Source: UBA4582 sp002389265
GTDB taxonomy: Bacteria; Pseudomonadota; Gammaproteobacteria; Pseudomonadales; Azotimanducaceae
Assembly (NCBI GenBank): GCA_943788825.1
Contig: CALSRT010000002.1
Span: forward strand, 744,001-808,000
Length of the DNA: 64,000 nucleotides
Direction of reading: 5' to 3'
Part shown: in pieces, positions 43,616 through 52,176 of the stretch
Numbering within the stretch: position 1 is the first letter of the stretch
Layout: each line of letters begins with the position of its first letter
Position numbers and translations under genes: made by a program
Notes under the pieces: model-generated
Told to the model about the DNA's origin: nothing
Database searches by the model: none
The model's input: only the letters and a program-made list of their open reading frames with translations

Positions 43616-44908
43616 TCAGCGAGTCTCAGCCAGCGCCAGATCCTCGCGGATATAACGATTCGCCAGGGCATAGTGTAAGGCCGCCCACAGATTGATGCAG
43701 ACGAAGATCATCAGGGAGTAGCGTAAGGACTCGTTACCGTAGTCTGTCTTGAAGTAGTCACTGAGTACGCCGACCAGTTGCGGGCCAATGCCGAGACCGA
43801 TCAGGTTAGTTAAAAACAGGTTGATGGCCGCCGACACGGAGCGCATGCGAACCGGTACCAGGCTTTGAATCGCCGAAAATCCGGGGCCGATATAAAATCC
43901 GCTACAAAACGCCGGTATGCAGAATAAGGCGATTGCTAACCAGGTTGTCTCGACCAGAAAGGACGCGACTGCCAAAGGAACAACAAGGGTCAGGCCGATG
44001 GCGACTACCCACAGATTCCAACGCACATCTCTGGCAGACATTCGATCGGCGATCACGCCAGAGCAGAAGGTGCCAATACCGCCGATGATGCCGTACAGAA
44101 ATGCAAGGGTAAAACCCACTTCGGTTTGGGATAAACCGTGTGATCTGACGAAGTAAGCGGGTAGCCATAAGACCATACCATAGCCAACAAAGGCGGCGAG
44201 GGAACCGCCGGCGACCACATGGCGCAGGGATTTTGTCGCCCACATGTTTCTCGCCACCGCCATGAATGACGGCGGTGTTGTATTGGTCTGCACGGTTTTC
44301 TCTGCGGCGCCTCGAGCAGGCTCGATCAAGGTGAATCTGACAATAAGAGCGATGAGCAACCCCGGCGCGCCGACCACAAAAAACGCGGTACGCCAGCCCA
44401 GATGCTGGCTCATCCAGCCGCCGCCAATATAGGCAAATAGCAGACCCAGGTTCACACCCACAGCAAAAACCGCCATTGCCGTTGAGCGTTGTTCAATAGG
44501 AAAGTAGTCGGAAATCAACGAATGCGAAGGTGGGTTGGAGCCAGCCTCGCCAATACCGACACCGATTCGAGTCAGCGCAAGCTGAAAAAATGAAGTGGCA
44601 AAGCCGCAGGCGATGGTCATCGCGCTCCATATTGTTATCGCAATCGCGATAATGTTGCGCCGATTGCCTCGATCCGCAAGCATGGCGATGGGCATGCCTA
44701 GGGTGGCATAAAAAATGGCAAAGGTCAGACCGACCAAAAACCCCATCTGCGTATCTGATGCGCCTAGATCATTCTTGATCGGTTGTAATAGGATGCCGAC
44801 AATTTGTCGATCTACGTGGCTCGAGGTGAACACCAGGGTTAGCACAAACAGGGCGTAGTTGCGGTAGCGTTTGGTAATTATGACGGGTGCTTCAACGGGT
44901 TGTTGCAT
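43616..44908 (-). CDS. MFS transporter, spinster-like
   Basis: A 430-aa inner-membrane protein with about 12 helices in two halves. The loop between helices 2 and 3 has the MFS motif A (GMPIAMLADRGNRRN), and VGEAGSNPPSHSLISDYFP follows, a word common in the spinster-like subgroup. DRQIVGILLQPIKNDLG near the start also fits. It ends three bases before the FMO gene, so the two are probably one unit: import of the FMO substrate or export of the product. The substrate is unknown. Confidence 0.9.
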   Translation of the reverse strand: MQQPVEAPVIITKRYRNYALFVLTLVFTSSHVDRQIVGILLQPIKNDLGASDTQMGFLVGLTFAIFYATLGMPIAMLADRGNRRNIIAIAITIWSAMTIACGFATSFFQLALTRIGVGIGEAGSNPPSHSLISDYFPIEQRSTAMAVFAVGVNLGLLFAYIGGGWMSQHLGWRTAFFVVGAPGLLIALIVRFTLIEPARGAAEKTVQTNTTPPSFMAVARNMWATKSLRHVVAGGSLAAFVGYGMVLWLPAYFVRSHGLSQTEVGFTLAFLYGIIGGIGTFCSGVIADRMSARDVRWNLWVVAIGLTLVVPLAVASFLVETTWLAIALFCIPAFCSGFYIGPGFSAIQSLVPVRMRSVSAAINLFLTNLIGLGIGPQLVGVLSDYFKTDYGNESLRYSLMIFVCINLWAALHYALANRYIREDLALAETR

Positions 44909-45029
44909 GAGCCTCCAGAATCTGGTTTCTAGGTTTTTTTATTGTGCGTGGAATATACCACAGTCACCCTAGGCGCAAAACTAAGACTGATCTGGTGTAT
45001 CATGGGCTTAACCTTCTAGGGGAAATAGC

Positions 45030-45830
45030 GTGTTTACGGTGTCCTTGGTTCAACAAAAAGTATTGTCAGACTCGACGATCGAGCTAAAATTTCAACGCGA
45101 CGACGGTGAACCTGTGGTGTTTGTTCCGGGTCAGTTTTTTCGCTTTGTGTTCACCGATGTAGATGGTGAGTTCGAACGCAGTTATAGCCTTTGTAATCTG
45201 ACGCCTGATACGACGGGGATCTTACTGCTGGTGATTTCGAAGGTAGACGGTGGCCGCGCCACTCGCCTGTTGTTTAATGCTGAGTGCGGATTGAAAGCAT
45301 CGGTGACCGGGCCATTTGGGCGGCTGGTACTCCCTGAAAAATTGCCCAAGAGATTGTTTTTGGTGGCGACCAGCGTTGGCATTGCGCCTTATCTGCCAAT
45401 GTTGGGGGCGCTTTCGGGTCCCTTGTGCCGAGATGAAATTGAGGTTTTCCTGTTGCTGGGAGTGAGGGACCCCAGTGAATTCATCTATGCGACGGAACTC
45501 GTTGATTTTCAGCATCGCTACCCGCGCTTTCATTTACGCGTTTGCTACTCGCGCCGCTTGCCAGATTCGCCGCGATCCTTCGAAGGCTCGGGTTATGTTC
45601 AGGATTATTTGCCCGCAGTGATGACGAACCAGGATCTCGTGATGTTATGCGGTAATCCCATGATGGTCGATGCTTGCTTTGACAAGCTCAAGCAGGCAGG
45701 GCTGTCCAGTCGCCAGGTCATTCGGGAAAAGTACGTCTTCGCAAAGCAAACGACGGTTAAACCCCCAAGCGCCTTGAGTGCCGAACAAAAGCGTTTGATC
45801 GAAGAGAAGATGCAAAAATACCGAAGTTGA
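45030..45830 (+). CDS. fpr: Ferredoxin-NADP(+) reductase
   Basis: This FAD enzyme passes electrons between NADPH and ferredoxin or flavodoxin. The FAD-binding motif is RSYSLCN (about residues 51-57), VTGPFGRLVL contacts the flavin, and ATSVGIAPYLPML binds NADP. MLCGNPMMVDACFDKL and the C-terminal REKYVF complete the family pattern. Length 266 aa is near E. coli Fpr (248 aa), with an extra C-terminal tail of about 25 residues. The start is GTG at 45030. Its stop codon directly abuts the stop codon of the convergent M15 peptidase gene, with no base between. Confidence 0.9.
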   Translation: MFTVSLVQQKVLSDSTIELKFQRDDGEPVVFVPGQFFRFVFTDVDGEFERSYSLCNLTPDTTGILLLVISKVDGGRATRLLFNAECGLKASVTGPFGRLVLPEKLPKRLFLVATSVGIAPYLPMLGALSGPLCRDEIEVFLLLGVRDPSEFIYATELVDFQHRYPRFHLRVCYSRRLPDSPRSFEGSGYVQDYLPAVMTNQDLVMLCGNPMMVDACFDKLKQAGLSSRQVIREKYVFAKQTTVKPPSALSAEQKRLIEEKMQKYRS

Positions 45831-46364
45831 TTACTGGGCGCGACATGCCCAATGCCACGGTTCGTAGTTGATGCCAGTGGTGTTGTTACGTGGATATGAC
45901 ATTGAGAACTCAAAACGGTGAGCATGCGTGTTTAGCCAGTCAAAAGCGGCGGTCTGATCAAAGGCTTCAGATAAGGGTTCTGGCCCAGGCGTAGATAAAT
46001 CCAGGGCTCGCCCAGTGTGGTGTTCGCTGAAACCGGGGATCGCACTGATCTTAAAAATATCATCTAACTGCTGGCCGGCCGCGACCTTCTTGCGGATCAA
46101 GCCACACTGATATTCAACGGAGCGAAACGCCGAGACGAGCTGTAACTCAATCTCGTCCTGGTGGGCGGCCAGTCGCATAGCTTGCCAGCACTTCAGGGTG
46201 AAGGGTGTCATCCACTGTTCCCGGTCGAAGACGTCGCGTCCGGCGGAAGCTAAATCTAGAGCTTCGAGTTGCAGTGGCAATTGACAGTTTAGGCGAAGGT
46301 TAACGTCGCCACCGAGCTCCCTCAGGAAATTGTCAATGATGTTCGTGTAGTCTTGGATAATCAT
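45831..46364 (-). CDS. M15-family D-Ala-D-Ala carboxypeptidase (VanY-like)
   Basis: M15 peptidases are zinc enzymes that trim peptidoglycan stem peptides. The metal ligands are visible: SEHHTGRALDL (His and Asp) and YEPWHWAC (His), with the catalytic Glu in the latter. At 177 aa the protein is only the catalytic domain. No signal peptide is apparent, so either another export route exists or the enzyme acts on cytoplasmic dipeptides or recycled muropeptides. The start is the ATG at 46364. A 13-bp tandem repeat lies about 30 bases upstream of this start. Confidence 0.87.
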   Translation of the reverse strand: MIIQDYTNIIDNFLRELGGDVNLRLNCQLPLQLEALDLASAGRDVFDREQWMTPFTLKCWQAMRLAAHQDEIELQLVSAFRSVEYQCGLIRKKVAAGQQLDDIFKISAIPGFSEHHTGRALDLSTPGPEPLSEAFDQTAAFDWLNTHAHRFEFSMSYPRNNTTGINYEPWHWACRAQ

Positions 46365-46392
46365 TTAGTGACCCGCGCCCCCCCCCGGCTTT

Positions 46393-46444
46393 GAGATAAA
46401 GTGTTGAGATAAAGTGTTGAGATAAAGTGTTGAAACAAAGTGTT
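46393..46444. repeat. 13-bp tandem repeat array between DUF3667 and M15 genes
   Basis: Four units occur at 46393-46405, 46406-46418, 46419-46431 and 46432-46444; the first three are identical (GAGATAAAGTGTT) and the last differs at two bases. A run of eight C lies just before the array (46379-46386). On the minus strand the array begins 18 bases after the DUF3667 stop codon and ends shortly before the M15 start, so it could affect expression of the latter. Confidence 0.9.
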
Positions 46445-46462
46445 GAAATGCATGGCTTGGAT

Positions 46463-47422
46463 TCATAGTGTCATCACGCCTGCTAATAAGCTAAGCAGAA
46501 AGGTGCTCGAGAACAACGTGATATAGAGGAAGCCAAGACCCATGAATTTCACCATGGTGATAAAATAGCCTTGACCATAGACCCTGAGAAGACTCATGTA
46601 CATATAGATTGGTATCCAAATAGAGAGCACCGTTGATGGGATCTCGGTACCGATAGATTGTTCTACAGGCGTCAATAAGCCTTCGAGTAGCAGGGCTAAA
46701 AAAATAAAGCTGTGATTGTGAACAGCGAGAATAAGGTGCTGCGTATAAAAGCGGCCGCTGCCAAGGTAGGCGAGTTTCAGTATCAAGGCGAATATGGGGA
46801 GCAGTATGAAAAGTACCGGTGGGGCTATGTCGAGTAGCAAACTGATGAGTTCGCTTGGATCTTCTTTGGCGAGTTCAACGGCTTTTCTCGCTTGGGCCTC
46901 GAGCCTGTTGCCCAGTTTGGTGTTTTGCTCGGCGCTTAAACCGGGTAGCTGAACGTTGGCGTGGATGTCATCGATTGCTGAATCGGCTTCGACATACGCG
47001 GCGTCTTTTTCCGTATCTTGTGCCGGCTGTTGCTCGGAGTCTTGAGTCGAAACTTCAACGCCCGCCCCATCAGTAATGAAAGTGACCGGAGATTGTGCCG
47101 AGAAAAGGTTCTGAGCGGAGAGAAACAAAAAAAACAATATGCTGGCGATCAGGTACAAACGCAGGGGTTGGATATAGCGCGCGCGCCGCCCTGCGACGTA
47201 TTCAGCGGCCAAAAATCCCGGGCGAAAAAACAGTGCAAACAGCGTTCTTGCCGTACGTGAATCGAAACTAAAAATATTTTCGAACGCTTCGCTCACCAAG
47301 GACCAGAAAAACCGATCCATCCCACGTTGGTTTTGGCCGCAGTGGTAACAATATTGCCCAGCCAGAGGGGTTTGACAATTTGGACAGTAGGCGGCGGCCG
47401 AGTCGTTGGTCTCTTGGTTCAC
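46463..47422 (-). CDS. DUF3667 membrane protein with zinc ribbon
   Basis: The 319-aa protein starts with a zinc ribbon (YCPNCQTPLAGQYCYHCGQ, four cysteines in two CxxC pairs), followed by the DUF3667 signature (RTARTLFALFFRPGFLAAEY, AGRRARYIQPLRLYL). Then about five membrane helices occur, with an acidic loop (about residues 120-150) between the first and the rest. The start is a GTG at 47422, five bases behind the stop of the acyl-CoA dehydrogenase gene. The function of the family is unknown; the position behind two acyl-CoA dehydrogenases may be by chance. Confidence 0.85.
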   Translation of the reverse strand: MNQETNDSAAAYCPNCQTPLAGQYCYHCGQNQRGMDRFFWSLVSEAFENIFSFDSRTARTLFALFFRPGFLAAEYVAGRRARYIQPLRLYLIASILFFLFLSAQNLFSAQSPVTFITDGAGVEVSTQDSEQQPAQDTEKDAAYVEADSAIDDIHANVQLPGLSAEQNTKLGNRLEAQARKAVELAKEDPSELISLLLDIAPPVLFILLPIFALILKLAYLGSGRFYTQHLILAVHNHSFIFLALLLEGLLTPVEQSIGTEIPSTVLSIWIPIYMYMSLLRVYGQGYFITMVKFMGLGFLYITLFSSTFLLSLLAGVMTL

Positions 47423-47427
47423 GACAG

Positions 47428-48552
47428 TCAGGCGACAAAGCGCTCGAGATGATGATCGGTATTGCCGAATTGGGAATCAATCACCATCAACCTTTTGAAA
47501 TAATGAGCTACTCGCAGTTCCTCCGTCATACCCATGCCGCCATGCAGTTGCACCGCATTCTGACCCACGAACCGAGAGGCCTTGCCCACCAGATATTTCA
47601 ACGCGTGAATCGTTCGCTGGGTTTCGCTGCTGCCCTGGGTTTCCAGCATGTTGGCCTTCATACATAAGGACTGGGCCAGCGCATGCTCCATAAACATTTC
47701 AGTCATGCGGTGCTTGAGCACTTGAAACTCGCTGAGCGGGTGGTCGAATTGCTTGCGTTGTTTGGTGTAGTTGACGGTGTCTTCGTACAGGGTTTGCATG
47801 CCACCGATGGCTTCGGCAGCCAGCGCCAGAATCGCGCGGTTAGCGATTTTTTCGATAATGCCAAAGCCTTCGTCTAGTGGACCGAGGCGCTGGTCATCGC
47901 TGACGCGGACATTGGTGAATTTGATTTCAGAGGCCCTCAGGCCATCGACGGTGGGATAGTCTGTGCGCGTCAAGCCGTCGGCCGCAGCGTCGACAATGAA
48001 CAAGCTAATACCATGAGGGTCCTGGCTGTCGCCGCTGGTACGAGCGGAGACCAAAATTTTGCCCGCTGATTGAGCGTTTAGGACCAGTGATTTTTCGCCG
48101 TTAATGAGGAAGTTGTCACCGTCGCGAATTGCGGTGGTGACCACATTGTTCAGGTCATGGTGGGCTTGCTGTTCAGCATAGGCGAACGTCGCAATCAGAC
48201 TGCCGTCGATAATGGGTGGAATCAGTTCCGCCCTTTGCTGAGGGTTACCTGCTGCATTAATGGCACCACCAAACATGATGACCGTTGGCAGATAAGGCTC
48301 GAGGACCAGGCCCTTGCCGAACTCTTCAAGCATGATCATCGTATCCACAGGCGTGCCGCCGATGCCGCCGTCGTCTTCGTCGAAGGGCAGTGCCAACCAG
48401 CCGAGATCGGCGAATTGCTGCCAGTGCGCGCGGCTGAAACCCTCGTCCGAGGCCGATATTTTGTTGCGTTGACTAATATCGTAGTGGTCATCGACAAACT
48501 TTTTAACGCTGTCGCGCAACAAATTCTGTTCTTCGGTATAGGAAAGATCCAT
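47428..48552 (-). CDS. Acyl-CoA dehydrogenase (second of a pair)
   Basis: The 374-aa flavoenzyme introduces a double bond into an acyl-CoA. It starts MDLSYTEEQNLLRDSVKKF, has the central strand region (TFAYAEQQAHHDLN, FLINGEKSLVLNA) and the C-terminal helical domain with LHGGMGMTEELRVAHYFKRL. It is diverged from its neighbour at 48573-49724. Adjacent, unequal acyl-CoA dehydrogenase pairs are known in steroid and branched acyl degradation to form mixed tetramers (ChsE1/ChsE2 type); that is an inference here. The gap to the upstream gene is 20 bases. Confidence 0.9.
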   Translation of the reverse strand: MDLSYTEEQNLLRDSVKKFVDDHYDISQRNKISASDEGFSRAHWQQFADLGWLALPFDEDDGGIGGTPVDTMIMLEEFGKGLVLEPYLPTVIMFGGAINAAGNPQQRAELIPPIIDGSLIATFAYAEQQAHHDLNNVVTTAIRDGDNFLINGEKSLVLNAQSAGKILVSARTSGDSQDPHGISLFIVDAAADGLTRTDYPTVDGLRASEIKFTNVRVSDDQRLGPLDEGFGIIEKIANRAILALAAEAIGGMQTLYEDTVNYTKQRKQFDHPLSEFQVLKHRMTEMFMEHALAQSLCMKANMLETQGSSETQRTIHALKYLVGKASRFVGQNAVQLHGGMGMTEELRVAHYFKRLMVIDSQFGNTDHHLERFVA

Positions 48553-48572
48553 GTTATTGCCCTTTTGTTGAG

Positions 48573-49724
48573 TTAGCCTAAACCAAGGACATTCTTGGCG
48601 ATCACGTCTTTTTGTACCTCGCTGGCCCCACCGAAGATGGTGGTGGCGCGGGTGCCCAGATAAGCGCTGGTGGCGCCTCGAGCAAAGTCAGGTCCTGCAG
48701 CCGCGCCCCAAGCTGCAGCGTAAATACCGGCAGCCTCAAGGTTAAGTTCCGATACGCGTTGTTGAATTTCCGTACCCTTTAATTTCATGATGGATGACTC
48801 TGGGCCGGGATTGCCGCCGCTGGCAACTGAAGCCAGGCTGCGCAATTCGGTAAACTCCAGAGCCAACAATTCAGCCTCCAAGGCGCCGACTTTGTTGCGA
48901 AATGCCGGAACATCCATTAGCGTGCCGGCGCCGACCTTAACGCTCATGGCATTTTTCCGGGCTTTGGCCAGGCCGAGAACGGAGTTCTGAATACCGGCTA
49001 AGCCCGTGCGCTCATGGATCAGCAAACCCTTGGCATAGGTCCAGCCCTTGCCCTCTTCGCCAATGCGATTGTCGACGGGGACCTTGACGTCAGTGAGAAA
49101 CACGTCGTTGACGGAGTGGCTGCCGCCCAGGGTGATAATGGGCTTGATCTCGACGCCAGGGTCATTCATGGGAATCAGCAGGAACGTGATGCCCTCCTGT
49201 TTTACTCCGGTGCTTTGAGTTCGAGTTAGACAGAACATCCAATGAGCAATATGGGCCAGCGTCGTCCAGGTCTTCTGGCCGTTGACAGTGTAGTAGGTAC
49301 CATCTGCCGACAGCTCCGCACGGGTTTGAAGGTTTGCTAGGTCAGAGCCGGCGCCGGGTTCTGAGTAACCTTGGCACCAGTTCACCGAGCCATCACGGAT
49401 GCCCGGCAGGAATCGGTCTTGTTGTGCTTTTGTGCCATAGTTCATCAGGATTGGGGCCAGCATGCCGACCCCAAAGGGAATCTGTGGTGGTGTGCTGTTG
49501 CGAGCCATCTCCATGTCAAAGATATAACGCTGAGTCGGCGTAAATCCGGGGCCGCCGAACTCAACTGGCCATTTTGCGATGTCCCAGCCACCTTGATCGC
49601 GCATGGCCTGAAACCATTCGGCGCGTTTGGTCCACATTTCCATGCCCTTGGGCAAATTCTGCTTGATGAAGTCTTGAACCTTAACCTGAAATGCGAGGTC
49701 TTCCTGACTGAATTCGATGTCCAT
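48573..49724 (-). CDS. Acyl-CoA dehydrogenase (first of a pair)
   Basis: The 383-aa flavoenzyme starts MDIEFSQEDLAFQVKVQDF and carries the family signature QGYSEPGAGSDLANLQTRAE with YTVNGQKTWTTLAH. The C terminus has TTIFGGASEVQKDVIAKNVLG, with the conserved GG(A/T)SE stretch that contacts flavin. It is the first gene of the unit; the 216-base region upstream contains an inverted repeat (49788-49822). The full motif set makes this member likely to be catalytic. Substrate chain type is unknown. Confidence 0.92.
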   Translation of the reverse strand: MDIEFSQEDLAFQVKVQDFIKQNLPKGMEMWTKRAEWFQAMRDQGGWDIAKWPVEFGGPGFTPTQRYIFDMEMARNSTPPQIPFGVGMLAPILMNYGTKAQQDRFLPGIRDGSVNWCQGYSEPGAGSDLANLQTRAELSADGTYYTVNGQKTWTTLAHIAHWMFCLTRTQSTGVKQEGITFLLIPMNDPGVEIKPIITLGGSHSVNDVFLTDVKVPVDNRIGEEGKGWTYAKGLLIHERTGLAGIQNSVLGLAKARKNAMSVKVGAGTLMDVPAFRNKVGALEAELLALEFTELRSLASVASGGNPGPESSIMKLKGTEIQQRVSELNLEAAGIYAAAWGAAAGPDFARGATSAYLGTRATTIFGGASEVQKDVIAKNVLGLG

Positions 49725-49787
49725 GGACTGGATGTCTCCTGGTGCGTAACCGGGTCATTGGCCTACTGTTATTGGCGTACTGTCACT

Positions 49788-49822
49788 GTTCGACGGGTCA
49801 CTACGATAAGTCGTCGTCGAAC
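49788..49822. promoter_or_regulatory. Inverted repeat upstream of the acyl-CoA dehydrogenase pair
   Basis: GTTCGACG (49788-49795) and CGTCGAAC (49815-49822) are perfect inverted copies separated by 19 bases. They lie 64-98 bases before the start of the acyl-CoA dehydrogenase gene on the minus strand. There is no T-tract, so it is not a usual terminator. It may be a regulator-binding site or simply a hairpin in the leader. Confidence 0.3.
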
Positions 49823-49940
49823 GGGTGCATTGCAAACTATCATAGGAAGATTAAATAGGCATTACAACCGCGGGTCGGGTGTTGGGTGAGTCCGAGGTCA
49901 TGAGCGGTTCACTGGCGCTACCAACGCGACGGATTGTTGG

Positions 49941-50711
49941 TCAGGGGTTCAAGGCCAGGCAGCCAGATTCGATGTTGGCATCGACAATTGCTCGACAGAA
50001 TCTGTCGATAGCCTCTAGCCCTTCAAAATGTCCGACCTGAAGGCGATAGATCAGCCGTTGTTGCAGGTAGATGGTCTCGACAAAAGAATGCAGTTCGGAG
50101 AATAAGTCTGGGCGTTGCCGTTCTAAGGTCGCCCAGAAATTGATTGCTGCTGCAGAAGATCCGAAGGCGCCAAGCTGCACTCGATAACCTGGCTCAACAG
50201 GCGCGATAGTGTGAGTGATCGCTGTGTGGCTTCGAGATTGGTTGGGTAAGCGAAAATTCCAATCAGTGGTCCGGCTGAGTTTGGGTTGCTCCTCGTCGCT
50301 GGCTGGCACTGACGAGTTGGTGAGGCTTGCCAGACGCGCATTGGCGCGCTCGAATCCACCGGCCGCAGACTGCCTTAACCAATACAGAGCCTGGCTGATA
50401 TCAACCGCTGTGCCTGAACCGTCGGCATAGAGATTGGCCAAGTGGTATTGGGCCGGTGGATAGCCCGCCGTCGCCGCCCGGGTATACCAGTTGAAAGCCA
50501 GATTGAGGTCTTCAGTAGTGCCTTCGCCGAACCGATGCATCAGGGCGAGGATGGTTTGGGCACGAGGGTCACCATCATCGGCGAGGGTGCTGAATTCAGC
50601 GAATGCGGTCACATAGTCACGCTCTTGATAAGCCTGGGTGGCCGAGTCTAAATCAGCCCGCAGGTCGGTTGTGGCAAGGCACAGCAGGCTACAAAGGATG
50701 AAGGTACGCAT
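49941..50711 (-). CDS. Sel1-repeat protein with C-terminal SPOR domain
   Basis: The 256-aa protein has a signal sequence (FILCSLLCLATTDLRA), then two to three Sel1-like repeats (DPRAQTILALMHRFGEG, YPPAQYHLANLYADGSG, FERANARLASL), and a C-terminal SPOR domain (YRVQLGAFGSSAAAINFWATL to YRLQVGHF) of about 75 residues. SPOR domains bind denuded peptidoglycan glycan strands, mainly at the division septum; Sel1 repeats bind proteins. So it is probably a periplasmic scaffold at the cell wall. Partners are unknown. Confidence 0.88.
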   Translation of the reverse strand: MRTFILCSLLCLATTDLRADLDSATQAYQERDYVTAFAEFSTLADDGDPRAQTILALMHRFGEGTTEDLNLAFNWYTRAATAGYPPAQYHLANLYADGSGTAVDISQALYWLRQSAAGGFERANARLASLTNSSVPASDEEQPKLSRTTDWNFRLPNQSRSHTAITHTIAPVEPGYRVQLGAFGSSAAAINFWATLERQRPDLFSELHSFVETIYLQQRLIYRLQVGHFEGLEAIDRFCRAIVDANIESGCLALNP

Positions 50712-50942
50712 GGGTGCAGTCTAATCAATCCGGTGGGTAACGGGTAGGCGCTGAGTGGCAATTTCCGTTAGGTGCCAGCGGTCAGGCTAGTTAAGGACTA
50801 TGCAGGGGATGCCGCGACAAAGCCCGCCAACGGGCTTATGATAGTGGCGCAAGCTGTGAAAATCGACGTCGTAGCGAATAGCGAAGCCAGCGATGTTCCT
50901 GCGGCTACACATCATTTATAGAGTGAAGAGGTATTACTTGCG

Positions 50943-51473
50943 ATGGAATTGCATACATTAGCCCGTGAGGCTGCCGTTAACTTGCTGAAGCTGGGGCAGA
51001 CCGTTGCCGTGGCCGAGTCTTCAACTGCAGGACTGGTTTCGGCCAGTCTGCTCGCAATTCCCGGCGCCTCGGCCTATTACGCCGGTGGTAGCGTCATATA
51101 CACGCGTTTGTCCCGTAAGCGATTCCTCACACTTGACCCGGCGCTACTCGCCGGTCTGGCGCCCTTGAGCGAAGAGATGGTCAGGGTTTTCGCGGATGCG
51201 GCTCGGACTAGCCTGAATGCAGAATGGGGGATCGCAGAACTGGGCGCCGCAGGGCCCACAGGAACGCCCTATGGTCATCCTCCGGGTGTGAGTGTTATTG
51301 GGGTGTCTGGCCCCGTGAACCTGTCTATGCGCATCGAAACCCACAGTGCGGATCGAGAGCAGAATATGTGGCACTTCACCCAGGAAGCGCTCAAGTTGCT
51401 GGCGCTAGCGACGGCGCAAGCGCTGCCGCTGCCGCCGGCATCTGCCGCTCAGAAAACCCCCATTAATAACTAA
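50943..51473 (+). CDS. pncC: CinA C-terminal domain protein (nicotinamide-nucleotide amidase, PncC type)
   Basis: Stand-alone CinA-C proteins deamidate NMN to nicotinic acid mononucleotide in NAD recycling. The signature is clear: VAVAESSTAGLVSASLL with the catalytic serine region, ASAYYAGGSVIYT, then GIAELGAAGPTGTPYGHPPG. Length 176 aa matches the single-domain form. It is followed after 13 bases by a DUF1499 lipoprotein gene. The expected recA neighbour, common in gammaproteobacteria, is not present here. Confidence 0.88.
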   Translation: MELHTLAREAAVNLLKLGQTVAVAESSTAGLVSASLLAIPGASAYYAGGSVIYTRLSRKRFLTLDPALLAGLAPLSEEMVRVFADAARTSLNAEWGIAELGAAGPTGTPYGHPPGVSVIGVSGPVNLSMRIETHSADREQNMWHFTQEALKLLALATAQALPLPPASAAQKTPINN

Positions 51474-51486
51474 CAAGAGATGAATC

Positions 51487-51969
51487 ATGGCGAAGCTCTC
51501 GAGTGGCACGTTGGCGCGGATAATAACAACTGGGGGGCTCTGGTTCGGGATTTTTGCCCTGGGTGCATGCTCAAGCCAGGTTGTCGCGCCTTTAGATGGG
51601 CAGGATGGACGGCTCTCACCGTGCCCAGCGGCACCCCATTGTGTCACCAGTGAAGTGGCTGAGTCAGCGAGCGCGTATGTCGCACCCATTGCAATGAATG
51701 GGCTCACCAGCCTGCAGGCGCGAAACTTGTTGATCCGCGCGATGACTGAAATGCAGGGCCAGATTAATACACAGACAGATCGATACCTGGCAGCTAGCTT
51801 CAAGAGCAAAATGTTTGGCTTTATCGATGATCTTGAGTGCCGAATTGATAGCGCGGCGGGAGTGATTCAGGTGCGCTCGGCTTCGCGGCTGGGATACTAT
51901 GATATGGGCGCCAATCGACGCCGAGTCAACGAACTGCGGCAACGCTTTGCAGCTTTGCGGGATGGCTGA
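51487..51969 (+). CDS. DUF1499 lipoprotein
   Basis: The 160-aa protein has a lipoprotein signal (GIFALGACSSQ, lipidated Cys27 or so). The mature part shows the DUF1499 pattern: SPCPAAPHCVTSE near its start, a stretch like YLAASFKSKMFGFIDDLECR, and the conserved end VRSASRLGYYDMGANRRRV. The function of DUF1499 is unknown. It lies 13 bases behind the CinA-C gene and is probably co-transcribed. GAGATG precedes the ATG. Confidence 0.87.
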   Translation: MAKLSSGTLARIITTGGLWFGIFALGACSSQVVAPLDGQDGRLSPCPAAPHCVTSEVAESASAYVAPIAMNGLTSLQARNLLIRAMTEMQGQINTQTDRYLAASFKSKMFGFIDDLECRIDSAAGVIQVRSASRLGYYDMGANRRRVNELRQRFAALRDG

Positions 51970-52116
51970 GTCGCGGTTCAGGCCGGCTCTTTAGATTTGC
52001 GCTTTAGACCCGCTATTGAGACCTGTTGTAGAGGGTGAGCATTTAGCGATACCCCTTGGATGGCGCCGACAGGGTGGCGAAAAATTCGTCTCGAGTGTTA
52101 TCGTCTTAGCCCCTCT

Positions 52117-52176
52117 GGCTCATTCAATGGCTTATTCAATGGCTTATTCAATGGGTCTGGCAATGGGTCTGGGTAT
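52117..52176. repeat. 12-bp tandem repeat array across the folA stop codon
   Basis: Five 12-base units lie at 52117-52128, 52129-52140, 52141-52152, 52153-52164 and 52165-52176. The first three are near-identical (GGCTTATTCAAT type); the last two are diverged (GGGTCTGGCAAT type). On the minus strand the diverged copies encode the last residues of FolA (RPIARPIE), and the repeated GAA-TAA supplies the stop codon at 52144-52146 and again in the units behind it, all in one frame because the unit is a multiple of three. Confidence 0.9.
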
